Origin: G963666895 sp963666895
GTDB lineage: Bacteria; Desulfobacterota; Desulfovibrionia; Desulfovibrionales; Desulfovibrionaceae
Direction of reading: 5' to 3'
Length of the DNA: 64,000 nt
Assembly (NCBI GenBank): GCA_963666895.2
Contig: CAXXNS010000004.1
Span: 9,163 to 73,162, forward strand
The position numbers were made by a program, and so were the translations under genes. The notes beneath the pieces were generated by a model, which saw only the letters and a list, made by a program, of their open reading frames with translations, was not told the origin of the DNA and searched no databases. Below are positions 1 to 8,696 of this stretch, piece after piece. How positions within the stretch are numbered: the stretch's first letter is position 1; every line of letters starts with the position of its first letter.

Positions 1-84
1 ACCCTGGACCAGCGCAGCCTGCGCCTGATCCTGCCCAGCCGGGGGCGGCTCATCCGCTCCCTGCGCGGCGGTCCGGACCGATAA
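1..84 (+). CDS. C-terminal end of an unidentified protein (partial)
   Basis: The first bases read in frame to a TAA at 82-84, giving 27 residues rich in Arg and Leu and ending GGPDR. A strong hairpin follows 7 bases later, as expected at the end of a transcription unit. The fragment is too short to identify; only the end of a gene that starts outside the window is visible. Confidence 0.6.
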   Translation, partial: TLDQRSLRLILPSRGRLIRSLRGGPDR

Positions 85-91
85 AAAGACT

Positions 92-120
92 GAAGGGGGC
101 CCGGGCAGGCCCCCTTCTTG
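92..120 (+). terminator. Rho-independent terminator
   Basis: A perfect 10-bp GC-rich stem (GAAGGGGGCC at 92-101 with its complement at 108-117) with a 6-nt loop is followed by a short T-rich stretch. It lies just after the stop codon of the truncated plus-strand gene. The 155 bases from here to the next stop codon (minus-strand gene ending at 276) hold no gene that I can support. Confidence 0.8.
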
Positions 121-275
121 GGTTGGGAGGATAGTGAGGTGAGGTAGGGATATGGTTGATTGGGTATCAGCAAGCCCCATGCCATTCATTATCTGTTTGT
201 AATTACTTCCTTTTCCTTTTGTTCACTCTGTTCACGGCCGCGCAGTATGTGCGCAGGTCTGTGCAATTTGCCGTC

Positions 276-1706
276 CTAGTTCCCCTTGGCCCGCAGTTCC
301 TTGTAGCTCTCGGATTGCAGGGTCTTGGAGTAGCGCTCCTGTTCCTCGGCCGTGGCGGACGGCGACAGGGCCTGCTCCACCTCCTGCTTGAGCTGGGGCA
401 GGTCGTCGGCCAGGTTCTCGGCCACCTTGGACGAGCCCACGGCCTGGTTGGCGGCCACCTTGTCGCGCTCGTACCGGTCGATCTGCTGCATGGCCCCGTC
501 CAGGTCGCCCTGCTTGACCCGTTCGGCCACCTCGTCCTTGAGCCGGTTGTAGTCCTGGCGCAGGGTCTGGGCCTCCCAGACGTCGGCCCGGATGGAGTCT
601 TCGGCCGCCTTCCGGTCCGCGGTGCAGGCCACTTCCAGGGTCCCGGACAGCCGGGTCTCGAAGCGGTCCTCACCGGCCATGCCCTTCACGGACAGATCCT
701 TGAACGCGTAGTCCGCCACCTGGTCCGTGGGGGCCACAAAGGTCAGGAACAGCTCGCGGGTCTGGCCGGTCAGGATGGCCCCGGGCTGGAACACGGCTTC
801 GCCGCCCTCGATGCGCACCGGGTATCCGGCCGCGTACTCCAGGCGCACGCCCACGGGCAGGGGCACACGGATTTCCAGGCTGCGGGCGGCCACCTGGCGG
901 GCGTTGCGGAGTTCCTTGTGGAAGGTTTCGGCGAACCAGGCCGGGTCCTCCAGGAAGGTGTAGTCGCCCCCACCGTGGTCGGCCAGGGAGGTCATGAGCC
1001 GCTCGTTGAAGTCCAGGCCCACACCCACGGTGGACACGGCCACGCCCATCTCCATGCCCCGGGAGGCCATGGCGCCCAGGCGGTCCGGATCGATGACGCC
1101 CTCGTTGGCCAGGCCGTCGGACAACAGGACCAGCCGGGCCGAGCGGTTGCCTTCGGTGCGCTCCAGCAGGCGCAGCCCCTCGGACAGGCCCGCGCCCAGG
1201 TTGGTGTTGCCCCCGGCCTCGATGCGCAGGACCTCACGGGCCAGCAGGGTGCGGCCCTTGGCGTCGGCCCGGGTCAGGGGCCCGTGCACCGTGACCCCGT
1301 TGGCGTAGCTGACCAGGGCCAGCCGGTCGTCCGGGGTCATGTGGTCCAGCAGGCCGAGCACGGCCTCCTTGACGTCGGCGATCTTGTCCCCGGACATGGA
1401 CCCGGAGCGGTCCAACACCAGGACCAGGTCCACAGGCCTGGACGGACGATGGTCCTCCAGCAGGTCGCCCATGATGGTCAACCGCAGGGAAAAGCGGCCG
1501 TCACCGCCCAGCAGGTACTTGCTCTGGGCCAGGTCGGCCTGGATCTCCACGGGCCCGGCCCGGCCGGTGAGCAGCTGGGAAGCGGTATCCGCCGAAGCGG
1601 TGGAGCCGGAGCCGCAGGCGGCGGCCAGAACGGCCAGGGCCCCGATCAGGGCCAATGAGGCGGCCAGCAATGGAATGTTCCTCAATGAAATGTTTCTTGC
1701 GGACAT
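276..1706 (-). CDS. VWA-domain lipoprotein
   Basis: 476 aa. The N-terminus is a lipoprotein signal with a lipobox ending at Cys31 (LAAAC), so the protein should be exported and lipid-anchored. A von Willebrand factor A domain follows, with an intact metal-binding MIDAS site: DRSGS at 99-103, Thr168 in TNLGAGL and Asp197 in LLSDG. The last 100 residues are charged and helical. A clear AAGGAGG lies upstream of the ATG. VWA proteins bind protein partners through a metal ion; the partner here is unknown. It is divergent from the response regulator at 1857 with 150 bp between, so the two may be co-regulated (inference). Confidence 0.85.
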   Translation of the reverse strand: MSARNISLRNIPLLAASLALIGALAVLAAACGSGSTASADTASQLLTGRAGPVEIQADLAQSKYLLGGDGRFSLRLTIMGDLLEDHRPSRPVDLVLVLDRSGSMSGDKIADVKEAVLGLLDHMTPDDRLALVSYANGVTVHGPLTRADAKGRTLLAREVLRIEAGGNTNLGAGLSEGLRLLERTEGNRSARLVLLSDGLANEGVIDPDRLGAMASRGMEMGVAVSTVGVGLDFNERLMTSLADHGGGDYTFLEDPAWFAETFHKELRNARQVAARSLEIRVPLPVGVRLEYAAGYPVRIEGGEAVFQPGAILTGQTRELFLTFVAPTDQVADYAFKDLSVKGMAGEDRFETRLSGTLEVACTADRKAAEDSIRADVWEAQTLRQDYNRLKDEVAERVKQGDLDGAMQQIDRYERDKVAANQAVGSSKVAENLADDLPQLKQEVEQALSPSATAEEQERYSKTLQSESYKELRAKGN

Positions 1707-1856
1707 GGCGATCCTCCTTGTGATGTCTCGTGCCAGTCGAGCCCAGGCTACCGCGCCGCGCGAAAATGACCATTGCCCGGACCGTAAAACCTGGCCCGGC
1801 CGCGTTTACCCAAGTTTTACTTTGCCCAGGCGGGCGCATGGTTTAGGCTTCAGGCC

Positions 1857-2597
1857 ATGAGCGAGAACAAGACCAAGGCCGACATCCTGGCCAATATTCT
1901 GGTGGTGGAGGACGATCCGGCCATCCTCAAGGGATTGCTGGACGTGCTGGTGTTCAACAACTACCAGGCCCAGGGCGCGGACCACGGCGACGCCGGGCTG
2001 GAGATGGCCCTGGCCGGGGAATTCGACCTGGTGCTCCTGGACGTCATGCTGCCCGGGTGCGACGGGTTCGAGATCTGCCGCCGGGTGCGCAAGGCCCGGC
2101 CCGACCAGGCCGTGATCATGCTCACGGCCAAGGGCGACGAAGAGGACATCCTGACCGGATTCGCGGCCGGGGCGGACGACTACGTGCCCAAGCCCTTTTC
2201 CATCCGCGAGCTCCTGGTCCGGGTGGAGGCCCTGCTGCGGCGGTCCGGGCGGGTTCCGGCCCTGGAGCCCGTGCGCTGGCGCGGCCTGCGCTTCGACCCC
2301 GGCGCCCTGACCATGTCCAAGGAGGACGAGGGGCTGGAGATCACCCGGCGGGAGATGGACATCGTGGCCTACCTGCACCGCCACCGGGAGCGCATTGTTT
2401 CCAAAAAGGAGCTTCTGACCGAGGTCTGGCGCTACCCGGACGCGGACATCGAGACCCGCACCGTGGACATCCACATCCTCAAGCTGCGCAAGAAGATCGC
2501 CCAGCTGGCCGGTCCCGGGGACTTCATCGTCACCGTGCGCGGCGAGGGGCTGCGCCTGGCCCCCGAAAACCAAGACCAGGAAGAAGGAGCCGACTGA
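1857..2597 (+). CDS. OmpR/PhoB-family response regulator
   Basis: 246 aa. An N-terminal receiver domain (about 13-130) has the acidic pair (VEDD), the phospho-acceptor Asp62 in LLDVMLPG and the conserved Lys in VPKPF. A C-terminal winged helix (about 140-240) has the features of the OmpR DNA-binding domain (TRREMDIVAYL, RTVDIHILKLRKK). The stop codon is 1 base before the GTG start of the histidine kinase, so the two form a translationally close pair. Targets are unknown; the divergent VWA lipoprotein is the nearest candidate. Confidence 0.92.
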   Translation: MSENKTKADILANILVVEDDPAILKGLLDVLVFNNYQAQGADHGDAGLEMALAGEFDLVLLDVMLPGCDGFEICRRVRKARPDQAVIMLTAKGDEEDILTGFAAGADDYVPKPFSIRELLVRVEALLRRSGRVPALEPVRWRGLRFDPGALTMSKEDEGLEITRREMDIVAYLHRHRERIVSKKELLTEVWRYPDADIETRTVDIHILKLRKKIAQLAGPGDFIVTVRGEGLRLAPENQDQEEGAD

Positions 2598-2598
2598 C

Positions 2599-4554
2599 GT
2601 GAACCGGCTCCGCGTCTTCATGCTCGTGTTCAGCCTGGCCCTGGCCGTGCCCATCGGCTATCTGGTGGTGCGCACCGAGACCGGGCTGAACCGGCAGGAG
2701 GAGTCCGAGTTCCGGTTCTTCGCCCAGGCCCTGTTCAACCGCATGGAAGAGGAGCTGGCCGACCTGGTGGCCCGGGAAGAGGCCCGCGACATCGACGACT
2801 ACGCGGCCGTCACGGACGGCGTGCCCTCGCCCCTGGCCGCGCCCCCGGACGAGCCCTGGCTGGTGGGCTGGCTCCAGAACGACCCGGACGGGTCCATGCG
2901 CACGCCCCTGTCCGAGCCCGCGCTGGTTGAACGGCTGGACCAGGCCAACCAGGCCTTCAACGAGTTGCGGGCCGCCACGCCGACCACGGCGCCCCTGCCC
3001 GTGCCGACCAGCGAAACCCTGGCCCAGGCCCCCGAGCCCGAGGCAAAGGACGCGGGCAAGGACTTCATCGTCCGCGATAAGCCGACCGCCACCGACCTGA
3101 AGGAATTGAAGAAACAGAAAGAAGAGGCCCTGGCCGCCAAGGAGCCGCCCGCCTTTGCCCAGCGCTACCTGGAGGAACCGGCCACGAGCAAGAAGTCCGT
3201 GCTGGGCCAGGAAAAGGTGCGCGTGGAGCAGGTGCCTCAGGCCCAGGCCCAGAACATCGCTCCCCTGGCCAAGGGCCCGGCCACAACCAGCGAGAGCGTA
3301 GACGACTGGCAGGCATCGCCGCCCCAACCCGAACCCGAGCAGGAGTCCCAGGTCCAGGCCATGCTGGACGAGCTGACCCTGGAGCCCGAGGTGGCCGTGG
3401 GCGGCGCGGTCCCGGAAGTTCCCGTGGCCGATGCGCCCGTATCCGTGGAAGTGGCCCCGCTCCAGGCCGTGGACCTGGGCGACGACACGATCTTCCTGTT
3501 CCGCAGCGTGGTCCTGGACGGCCAGGTTTTCCGCCAGGGCGTGGTCCTGGACGCCCAAGGGCTGGCCACGCACCTGGTCAAGGCCTACTTCCTGGACCAG
3601 CCCATGGCCAGATTCGCCCAGCTGTCCCTGGTCGTGGGTGACAAAGGCCTGCCCGTGAGCGGCGGCGTGGACGTGGACGAGCCCCGGCTGTCGTTGAGCC
3701 GCGTGTTTCCACGGCCCTTCGACTTCCTGACCGCCTCCCTGGCCTGCCAGGACGTCCCGCCCGCGGCCGGACGGACCACCCTGCGGGCCATGATCCTGGT
3801 CCTGGGGGCCGTGGTGCTCCTGGGGCTGGTGGCCATCTACCAGTCCGCCCGGGTGGTGGTGGACCATTCCCAGCGGCGCACCCAGTTCGTGTCCTCGGTG
3901 ACCCACGAGCTCAAGACCCCGCTGACCAACCTGCGCATGTACATCGAGATGCTGGAGCAGGGCATGGCCCCCACGCCGGAACGCGAGCGCGAGTACCTGG
4001 AGGTGCTGGCCTCGGAGTCGGCCCGGCTGTCCAAGCTCATCGAGAACGTGCTGGAGTTCTCCCGGCTGGAGTCCAGGCGGCGGACCCTGGAGCTTCAGGA
4101 AGGCGATTTGTCCGAGGTGGCCGAGGCCGTGGCCCGGGCCATGGACAAGCAGCTGAGCGAGGCCGGGTTCGCCCTGGACGTGGACCTTCAGCCTGGCCTG
4201 CGCGCAATGTACGACCGTGAGGCCATGATCCAGGTGCTCATGAACCTCATGGAGAACAGCCTCAAGTTCGGGGCGGGCGGCGCGGACAAACGCATCGGCC
4301 TGGCCGCGCGCAAGGCCGGGGACCGGGTTCTGGTCACGGTGTCCGACACCGGGCCGGGCATCCCGCCCGGAGATTTGAAAAAGGTGTTCGACGACTTCTA
4401 CCGGGTGGAGGCCGGGCTGACCCGGACCACCAAGGGCACGGGCATCGGCCTGGCCCTGGTCAAGCGCTTCGTCAGGGCCATGAACGGCCGCGTCTGGGCC
4501 GAGAACAACCCCAAGGGCGGCTGCACCATGACCATCGCCCTGCCCGGGGCGTGA
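2599..4554 (+). CDS. Membrane sensor histidine kinase with a long disordered sensor region
   Basis: 651 aa with a GTG start. One membrane helix at about 4-24 and a second at about 396-416 enclose roughly 370 residues outside the cytoplasm. Residues 115-260 of that loop are low-complexity (Pro, Glu, Gln, Ala). The kinase core follows: H-box THELKTP with His436, N-box NLMENSLKF, G1 DTGPGIP and G2 GTGIGLALV. It is the cognate partner of the upstream regulator by adjacency. The loop is far longer than usual and shows no sensor domain that I recognise, so the signal cannot be predicted. Confidence 0.9.
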   Translation: MNRLRVFMLVFSLALAVPIGYLVVRTETGLNRQEESEFRFFAQALFNRMEEELADLVAREEARDIDDYAAVTDGVPSPLAAPPDEPWLVGWLQNDPDGSMRTPLSEPALVERLDQANQAFNELRAATPTTAPLPVPTSETLAQAPEPEAKDAGKDFIVRDKPTATDLKELKKQKEEALAAKEPPAFAQRYLEEPATSKKSVLGQEKVRVEQVPQAQAQNIAPLAKGPATTSESVDDWQASPPQPEPEQESQVQAMLDELTLEPEVAVGGAVPEVPVADAPVSVEVAPLQAVDLGDDTIFLFRSVVLDGQVFRQGVVLDAQGLATHLVKAYFLDQPMARFAQLSLVVGDKGLPVSGGVDVDEPRLSLSRVFPRPFDFLTASLACQDVPPAAGRTTLRAMILVLGAVVLLGLVAIYQSARVVVDHSQRRTQFVSSVTHELKTPLTNLRMYIEMLEQGMAPTPEREREYLEVLASESARLSKLIENVLEFSRLESRRRTLELQEGDLSEVAEAVARAMDKQLSEAGFALDVDLQPGLRAMYDREAMIQVLMNLMENSLKFGAGGADKRIGLAARKAGDRVLVTVSDTGPGIPPGDLKKVFDDFYRVEAGLTRTTKGTGIGLALVKRFVRAMNGRVWAENNPKGGCTMTIALPGA

Positions 4555-4557
4555 TTT

Positions 4558-5484
4558 CTACCAGGCAAGCGTGGCCAGACCGCGCAGGCGCAGCGTGCCC
4601 TGGTACTCCTCCACGTAGAGCATGAACCCGAAGTGGTCGGCCTGCTCCAGACGGTACTGGCCCGGTCCGGTCTGGTAGACCAGGGCGAAGGGCACGGACT
4701 GGAAATCCTCCCGCCAGGCCTCGCCCAGGGGATAGCCGACAACCTCCACCGGCCAGCCGGAAACGAACATGGCCTCGGGCGACAGGCGCAGGGCCCGGGC
4801 GTGCATGGGCAAAAGCCCCTGCTCAGGGTAGGCCGGACCCGCCGATATCTTCCCGGGCTTCCCAATGTCACCCGGCTCCAGGCGGACAAAGGTGTCCGTG
4901 GCCTCGTCCCAGCCCATTTCCATGGGCTCGGGCCGGGTGCCCGCGACCAGCAGATCCCAGGGCGTGCCCCAGGTCAGGGACACGTCCGTGGCGTACCACA
5001 GGGGGGCGGCCACGGGCTTCTGCACGGCCGGATCCTTGGCCGCGTCCGCGTACAAACGGCCGTTGACCACCACGCCCCGGGGATGGAGCAGCAGCTCCAC
5101 GGCCTTGAAGTTGCCGGTGCGCGCGGCCCGGTCCAGTTGGGTCAGGAATCGGGACAATTTCTCGCGCAGGGCCGGGTCCAGGGGCCGGGGCTCGGCCGAG
5201 GCATCGGCCGGCTCCAGGCAGTTCTCGTGGATGTGGCCGAAACGGCCGTCGGGCAGGCCGACCTCGGCCCAGCCCGGGCTGCGGTTCCAGACGCGCAGGC
5301 ACTCGCCCTTGTTCATGGTGTCCAGGACCGCGGCCTGCTGGTACCCGGGGCCGCCGTGGGCCCGCAGGTTGTTGCCGTTGTCCTTGACCCGGACCGCCTC
5401 TTCCACGGGTCCGGCCAGGGCCCAGGCCCAGGCCAGCACAAGAGCGGCCACGCAGATCGGGCCGACAAGAATGGTCTTTTTCAT
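4558..5484 (-). CDS. Secreted SH3-domain protein of unknown role
   Basis: 308 aa from the ATG preceded by GGAGGGGGGC. Residues 1-24 form a signal peptide ending near ALAGP. Residues 30-90 resemble a bacterial SH3 domain (VKDNGNNLRAHGGPGY, then CLRVWNRSPGWAEVGLPDG), a fold often used to bind peptidoglycan. The remaining 200 residues have no domain that I recognise and are rich in Trp and Pro. Its stop is 4 bases after the convergent kinase gene. It is the last minus-strand gene after rnhB-yraN. Confidence 0.7.
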   Translation of the reverse strand: MKKTILVGPICVAALVLAWAWALAGPVEEAVRVKDNGNNLRAHGGPGYQQAAVLDTMNKGECLRVWNRSPGWAEVGLPDGRFGHIHENCLEPADASAEPRPLDPALREKLSRFLTQLDRAARTGNFKAVELLLHPRGVVVNGRLYADAAKDPAVQKPVAAPLWYATDVSLTWGTPWDLLVAGTRPEPMEMGWDEATDTFVRLEPGDIGKPGKISAGPAYPEQGLLPMHARALRLSPEAMFVSGWPVEVVGYPLGEAWREDFQSVPFALVYQTGPGQYRLEQADHFGFMLYVEEYQGTLRLRGLATLAW

Positions 5485-5563
5485 GCCCCCCTCCGAATAT
5501 TGGCGCACCATATCTTGGCTCGGAAACGGACACAAGCGGGCCCGACTTTCAGACAAGGATAAA

Positions 5564-5974
5564 TCAGAAAGGCTGCCAAAAACGGGCCGCGCCCGGCACG
5601 TGCTCCAGGGTGAAGGCGTTCTCCAGGTGCGTGGCCGTAAGCCCGCCCGTGTTGCGGGCCGCCACCTCCACCACGTCGAAGCGGCAGGGCTGGTCCCAGG
5701 CCTCGTGCCTGGAAAGATAGGTCGCCGCCGCCCGGACAAGGCGTTCGCGCTTTTCCCGTCCCACCGCGGCCGCGCCCGAAGCCAGGCTGCCCGGGCCGCG
5801 CGTCTTGACCTCCACGAAGACCAGGCAGTCGCGGTCATTGCAGATCAGGTCCAGCTCCAGCCGCCCTGCCCGCCAGTTGCGCTCCAGCACGGCCATGCCC
5901 TTGGACTTGAGCAGGGATTCGGCGGCCCGCTCCCCTTCCCGGCCCAGGCTGTGGCTCACAGGCCGGGCAGACAT
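5564..5974 (-). CDS. yraN: YraN family (UPF0102) putative endonuclease
   Basis: 136 aa, the usual length. It carries the family pattern LGREGERAAESLL near the N-terminus and the restriction-endonuclease-like core RRLELDLICND...LVFVEVKTR, where the Asp and the ExK are the presumed metal and catalytic residues. The family resembles Holliday-junction resolvases, but its cellular role is not settled. The start codon overlaps the end of rnhB by 19 bp, a common neighbour in this operon. Confidence 0.88.
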   Translation of the reverse strand: MSARPVSHSLGREGERAAESLLKSKGMAVLERNWRAGRLELDLICNDRDCLVFVEVKTRGPGSLASGAAAVGREKRERLVRAAATYLSRHEAWDQPCRFDVVEVAARNTGGLTATHLENAFTLEHVPGAARFWQPF

Positions 5975-6639
5975 CCTTGTTCCTGGCTGGAGGACTCGGC
6001 GTCGTCCTGGCGCACGCCCTTGAAGGTCAGGCGGTGGATGGGGCTGGGGCCCAGTTCGCGCAGGGCGGCCAGATGCTCGCTGGTGGCGTAGCCCTTGTGC
6101 TTGTCCAGGCCGTAGCCCGGATACCGTCGGGCCAGGACTTCCATGAGCTGGTCGCGCCAGACCTTGGCCAGGACCGAGGCCGCGGCGATGGCCTGAACCG
6201 AGGCGTCGCCCCCGACCACGGCCCGTTGCAGGTAGCCCGGGCCCAGCAGGGGCTCGGGAATGGTCTGGTTGCCGTCCACGAGCACCAGCCGGGGCTTCAC
6301 GTGCAAGCGGGTCACGGCCCGGGACATGGCCGTCAGGGTGGCCTGAAGAATGTTGATCTCGTCGATCACGCCGTGCCAGGCCACGCCCAGGCAGAAGGCC
6401 ACGGCCCGGCGGCGAATCTCGGGGTACAAATCCTGGCGCAGCTCCGGGGTCAGGGCCTTGGAGTCGTCCAGGTCGGGCATGTCGAAGTCCTCGGGCAGGA
6501 TGACCGCACCGGCCACCACGGGCCCGGCCAGGCAGCCGCGACCGGCCTCGTCCACCCCGGCCGTGGCCTCGGCGGACAGCTCCTCAAGGGGCAGGGAGAA
6601 TTGCGCGAATCGGTCGGCAAAGGGGGTGCGTTTGACCAT
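5956..6639 (-). CDS. rnhB: Ribonuclease HII
   Basis: 227 aa. The catalytic signature VDEAGRGCLAGP is present (Asp30, Glu31), followed by VLVDGNQTIP and the SVLAKVWRD helix typical of RNase HII, which cuts RNA in RNA-DNA hybrids including single misincorporated ribonucleotides. It lies between rplS and yraN, as in many bacteria. A terminator-like repeat separates it from rplS, so it probably has its own promoter in 6640-6866. Confidence 0.95.
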   Translation of the reverse strand: MVKRTPFADRFAQFSLPLEELSAEATAGVDEAGRGCLAGPVVAGAVILPEDFDMPDLDDSKALTPELRQDLYPEIRRRAVAFCLGVAWHGVIDEINILQATLTAMSRAVTRLHVKPRLVLVDGNQTIPEPLLGPGYLQRAVVGGDASVQAIAAASVLAKVWRDQLMEVLARRYPGYGLDKHKGYATSEHLAALRELGPSPIHRLTFKGVRQDDAESSSQEQGCLPGL

Positions 6640-6866
6640 GCACTGGCCTATCAGCCGAAAGACGAAAAAGGAAGTACCAGCGTTTGGAGCGGACCGTTCC
6701 GTTCGCCCGCTCGGGCCGCAAACGCGCGGCTGCTGCTTACCCCGAGCGGCTCACGTCACGATCCACCCCAAACGTAACGAAATGCCGTGCAAAATTGGTT
6801 AAGTAAAAAATCAAATAAACCGCCAGAAAATTCGGCTGGCAAGGCGCTTTTCGTCCAATCTCCGGG
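6640..6866. other. Intergenic region upstream of rnhB
   Basis: No supportable gene. The stretch 6770-6830 is much more A/T-rich than its surroundings and probably contains the rnhB promoter, but no -35/-10 pair stands out. The motif GCTGGCAAG occurs at about 6835 and again at about 6885, at the edge of the neighbouring repeat element, perhaps a decayed partial copy. Confidence 0.5.
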
Positions 6867-6989
6867 TAGGCGGTTCGGAAATCACGCTGGCAAGACGCAA
6901 AAAAGGCGCAGGCCCGACGCGTATTGCACATACGCGAGGGTCTGCGCCTTTTGAAGCAACGAAGCCAGCGGGAGAGTTCGGGCCGCCTA
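6867..6989 (+). repeat. 123-nt structured repeat, copy 1; terminator of rplS
   Basis: The outer arms TAGGCGG (6867-6873) and CCGCCTA (6983-6989) are complementary. Inside, AAAAGGCGCAG (6901-6911) pairs with CTGCGCCTTTT (6942-6952), and the apex is CGCGTAT-N5-ATACGCG. Read on the minus strand, the long hairpin is followed by six T residues, so it should terminate rplS transcription. The right end covers the rplS stop codon. A second copy of identical length is at 40375-40497. Confidence 0.75.
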
Positions 6990-7337
6990 CTCCCAGATTT
7001 GCTTGGACTTGATCCGGGCAGCCTTGCCCTTGAGACCGCGCAGGTAGTAGATGCGGGCGCGGCGGACCTTGCCCTCGCTGACCACCTCGACGCGCTCGAT
7101 GTAGGGCGAATGCATGGGGAAGATGCGCTCCACGCCCACGCCGTCGGAAATCTTGCGCACGGTGAAGGTGGAGTCGGTGGTGCCCTTGCGCTTTCTCAGG
7201 ACCACGCCCTCGAAGATCTGGATGCGCTCTTTCTCGCCCTCGATGATGCGCAGATGGACCTTGACCGTGTCCCCGGCCTTGAAGCGGGGCATGTCCACGC
7301 GCAGGTGTTCCTGTTCGATCCGCTTGATGATTTCCAT
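6987..7337 (-). CDS. rplS: 50S ribosomal protein L19
   Basis: 116 aa, matching the family length when started at MEIIKRIEQEHLR, which has an AGGAGA ribosome-binding site. Motifs RFKAGDTVKVHLRI, FEGVVLRKRKG and YLRGLKGKAARIK are diagnostic. L19 sits at the interface of the 50S and 30S subunits. It is the last gene of the rpsP-khpA-rimM-trmD-rplS unit, 31 bp after trmD, and its stop codon lies in the right arm of a 123-nt repeat. Confidence 0.97.
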   Translation of the reverse strand: MEIIKRIEQEHLRVDMPRFKAGDTVKVHLRIIEGEKERIQIFEGVVLRKRKGTTDSTFTVRKISDGVGVERIFPMHSPYIERVEVVSEGKVRRARIYYLRGLKGKAARIKSKQIWE

Positions 7338-7368
7338 GATATTGTCTCCTTCCTGACGGAAATATTTC

Positions 7369-8673
7369 TCAATCAACGTCGCCCAGCAGCCTGTCCACCA
7401 GGATGGCCGCGGCGGAACGCACGGACAGGTGGTTGTACCCGTCCAGGCAGCGCAGGGGCCGCAGGGTCTCGGCCTGGTGGAACCAGTCCAGGTTCCGGGC
7501 GGCCTCCATGTCCAGGCCGTGTCCCGTGCCCAGGATCAGGAGCACCGGGCCCTGGTCCAGCCAGCGGGCCGCCTGGGGCAGGGGCACGCCGGAATTCTCA
7601 CTGCGGGCCGAGGTCAGGGCCAGGCGGGGTTTCTGCCCGCACTTGGCCTCGATGTCAACAACCGCGTCCTCCACGGTCCGGGCCACGGTGACCAGGGACA
7701 GGGCTTCGGCCCGGTCCGGGTTGGCCGCCTTTCCGGGCCCGGCCACCCAATGGTCAAGCAGGGTCCGGGCCAGCCGCCGCTGGTCTTCCAGGGGCGTGAG
7801 AACGAACATCCCGCCCAATCCATAGGTGCGGGAACAGCGGGCTATATCGTGAATGTCCAGGTTCGTCAAGGAAACGGCCTTGGTTTCCCCCTGTTTGGTG
7901 CGCATGGGCCAGTGGGTCAGGGCGATGTACAGATTCCGGCCCCGGCGCCGCCTGGGCAGGGTGCGCAAATGCTCCAGATCCCCGGCGGACAGGTCGGCCG
8001 AGGCCAGCAGCCCGGGCCGCCTGGCCAGGGTCTGGGCCAGGGCCTGTTCGCGCCGCCAGGCCGCGATGCGGCCGTGGTCCCCGGAGCGCAGAATCTCGGG
8101 CACGGCCGCGCCCTCGAACTCCTCGGGCCGGGTGTAGTGCGGGTATTCCAGCAGGCCCGAGGAAAAGCTCTCCTCTTCCAGGGAGGCCTCCTTGTGCATG
8201 AAGTCGGGCAGGAGCCGGGCCACGGCCTCGATGAGGCAGAGCGCGCCGGACTCGCCGCCGTTGAGCACCACGTCGCCCACGCTGACGTGCTCCAGGGGAA
8301 AGGCGTCCAGGAGCCGCTCGTCCACGCCCTCGTACCGGCCGCAGACCAGGGTCAGGTGCTCCTCGCGGGCCAGCTCCCGGGCCAGGTCCTGGTCCAGGGC
8401 GCGGCCGCGCGGGCTCAGGTACAGCATGCGGCCCTTGGGCTCCTTGTCCTGCACGGCGCGCAGGGTCTTGGCCAGGGGCTCGACCATCATGACCAGGCCC
8501 GGACCGCCGCCGTAGGGCTTGTCGTCCACGGTCTGGTGCCGGTCCGTGGTATGCGCCCTCGGAGTCACGGCCTCCACCGCCACCAGACCGGACTCCACGG
8601 CCTTGCCGAGAAGGCCGACGGTAAGCGAGGAATCGAAAAATTCCGGGAAGATGGTGACGATCGTAAAGCGCAT
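7369..8673 (-). CDS. trmD: tRNA (guanine37-N1)-methyltransferase fused to a second SPOUT methyltransferase domain
   Basis: 434 aa from MRFTIVTIFPEFF, against about 240-260 for ordinary TrmD. Residues 1-240 are TrmD, with VCGRYEGVDERLLD and the trefoil-knot segment VLNGGESGALCLIEA, which makes m1G37 in tRNA. Residues about 250-434 form a second domain (NLYIALTHWPM, LILGTGHGL, DGYNHLSVRSAAAILVDRLLG) resembling the SPOUT-fold RNA methyltransferases of the Thermotoga TM1570 type, encoded next to trmD there. The target of the second domain is unknown to me. The internal ATG is preferred because family members start there. Confidence 0.93.
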   Translation of the reverse strand: MRFTIVTIFPEFFDSSLTVGLLGKAVESGLVAVEAVTPRAHTTDRHQTVDDKPYGGGPGLVMMVEPLAKTLRAVQDKEPKGRMLYLSPRGRALDQDLARELAREEHLTLVCGRYEGVDERLLDAFPLEHVSVGDVVLNGGESGALCLIEAVARLLPDFMHKEASLEEESFSSGLLEYPHYTRPEEFEGAAVPEILRSGDHGRIAAWRREQALAQTLARRPGLLASADLSAGDLEHLRTLPRRRRGRNLYIALTHWPMRTKQGETKAVSLTNLDIHDIARCSRTYGLGGMFVLTPLEDQRRLARTLLDHWVAGPGKAANPDRAEALSLVTVARTVEDAVVDIEAKCGQKPRLALTSARSENSGVPLPQAARWLDQGPVLLILGTGHGLDMEAARNLDWFHQAETLRPLRCLDGYNHLSVRSAAAILVDRLLGDVD

Positions 8674-8696
8674 GGGTACGGCTTCTTCCCAGGAGG

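Noticed and set aside
156..1658. A 500-codon plus-strand frame over the VWA lipoprotein
   Set aside because: The minus-strand frame has a lipobox, a MIDAS site and a ribosome-binding site; the plus-strand frame has none.
6737..6931. A 64-codon minus-strand frame between rnhB and rplS
   Set aside because: It has no ribosome-binding site and includes the arm of the structured repeat; composition resembles non-coding DNA.
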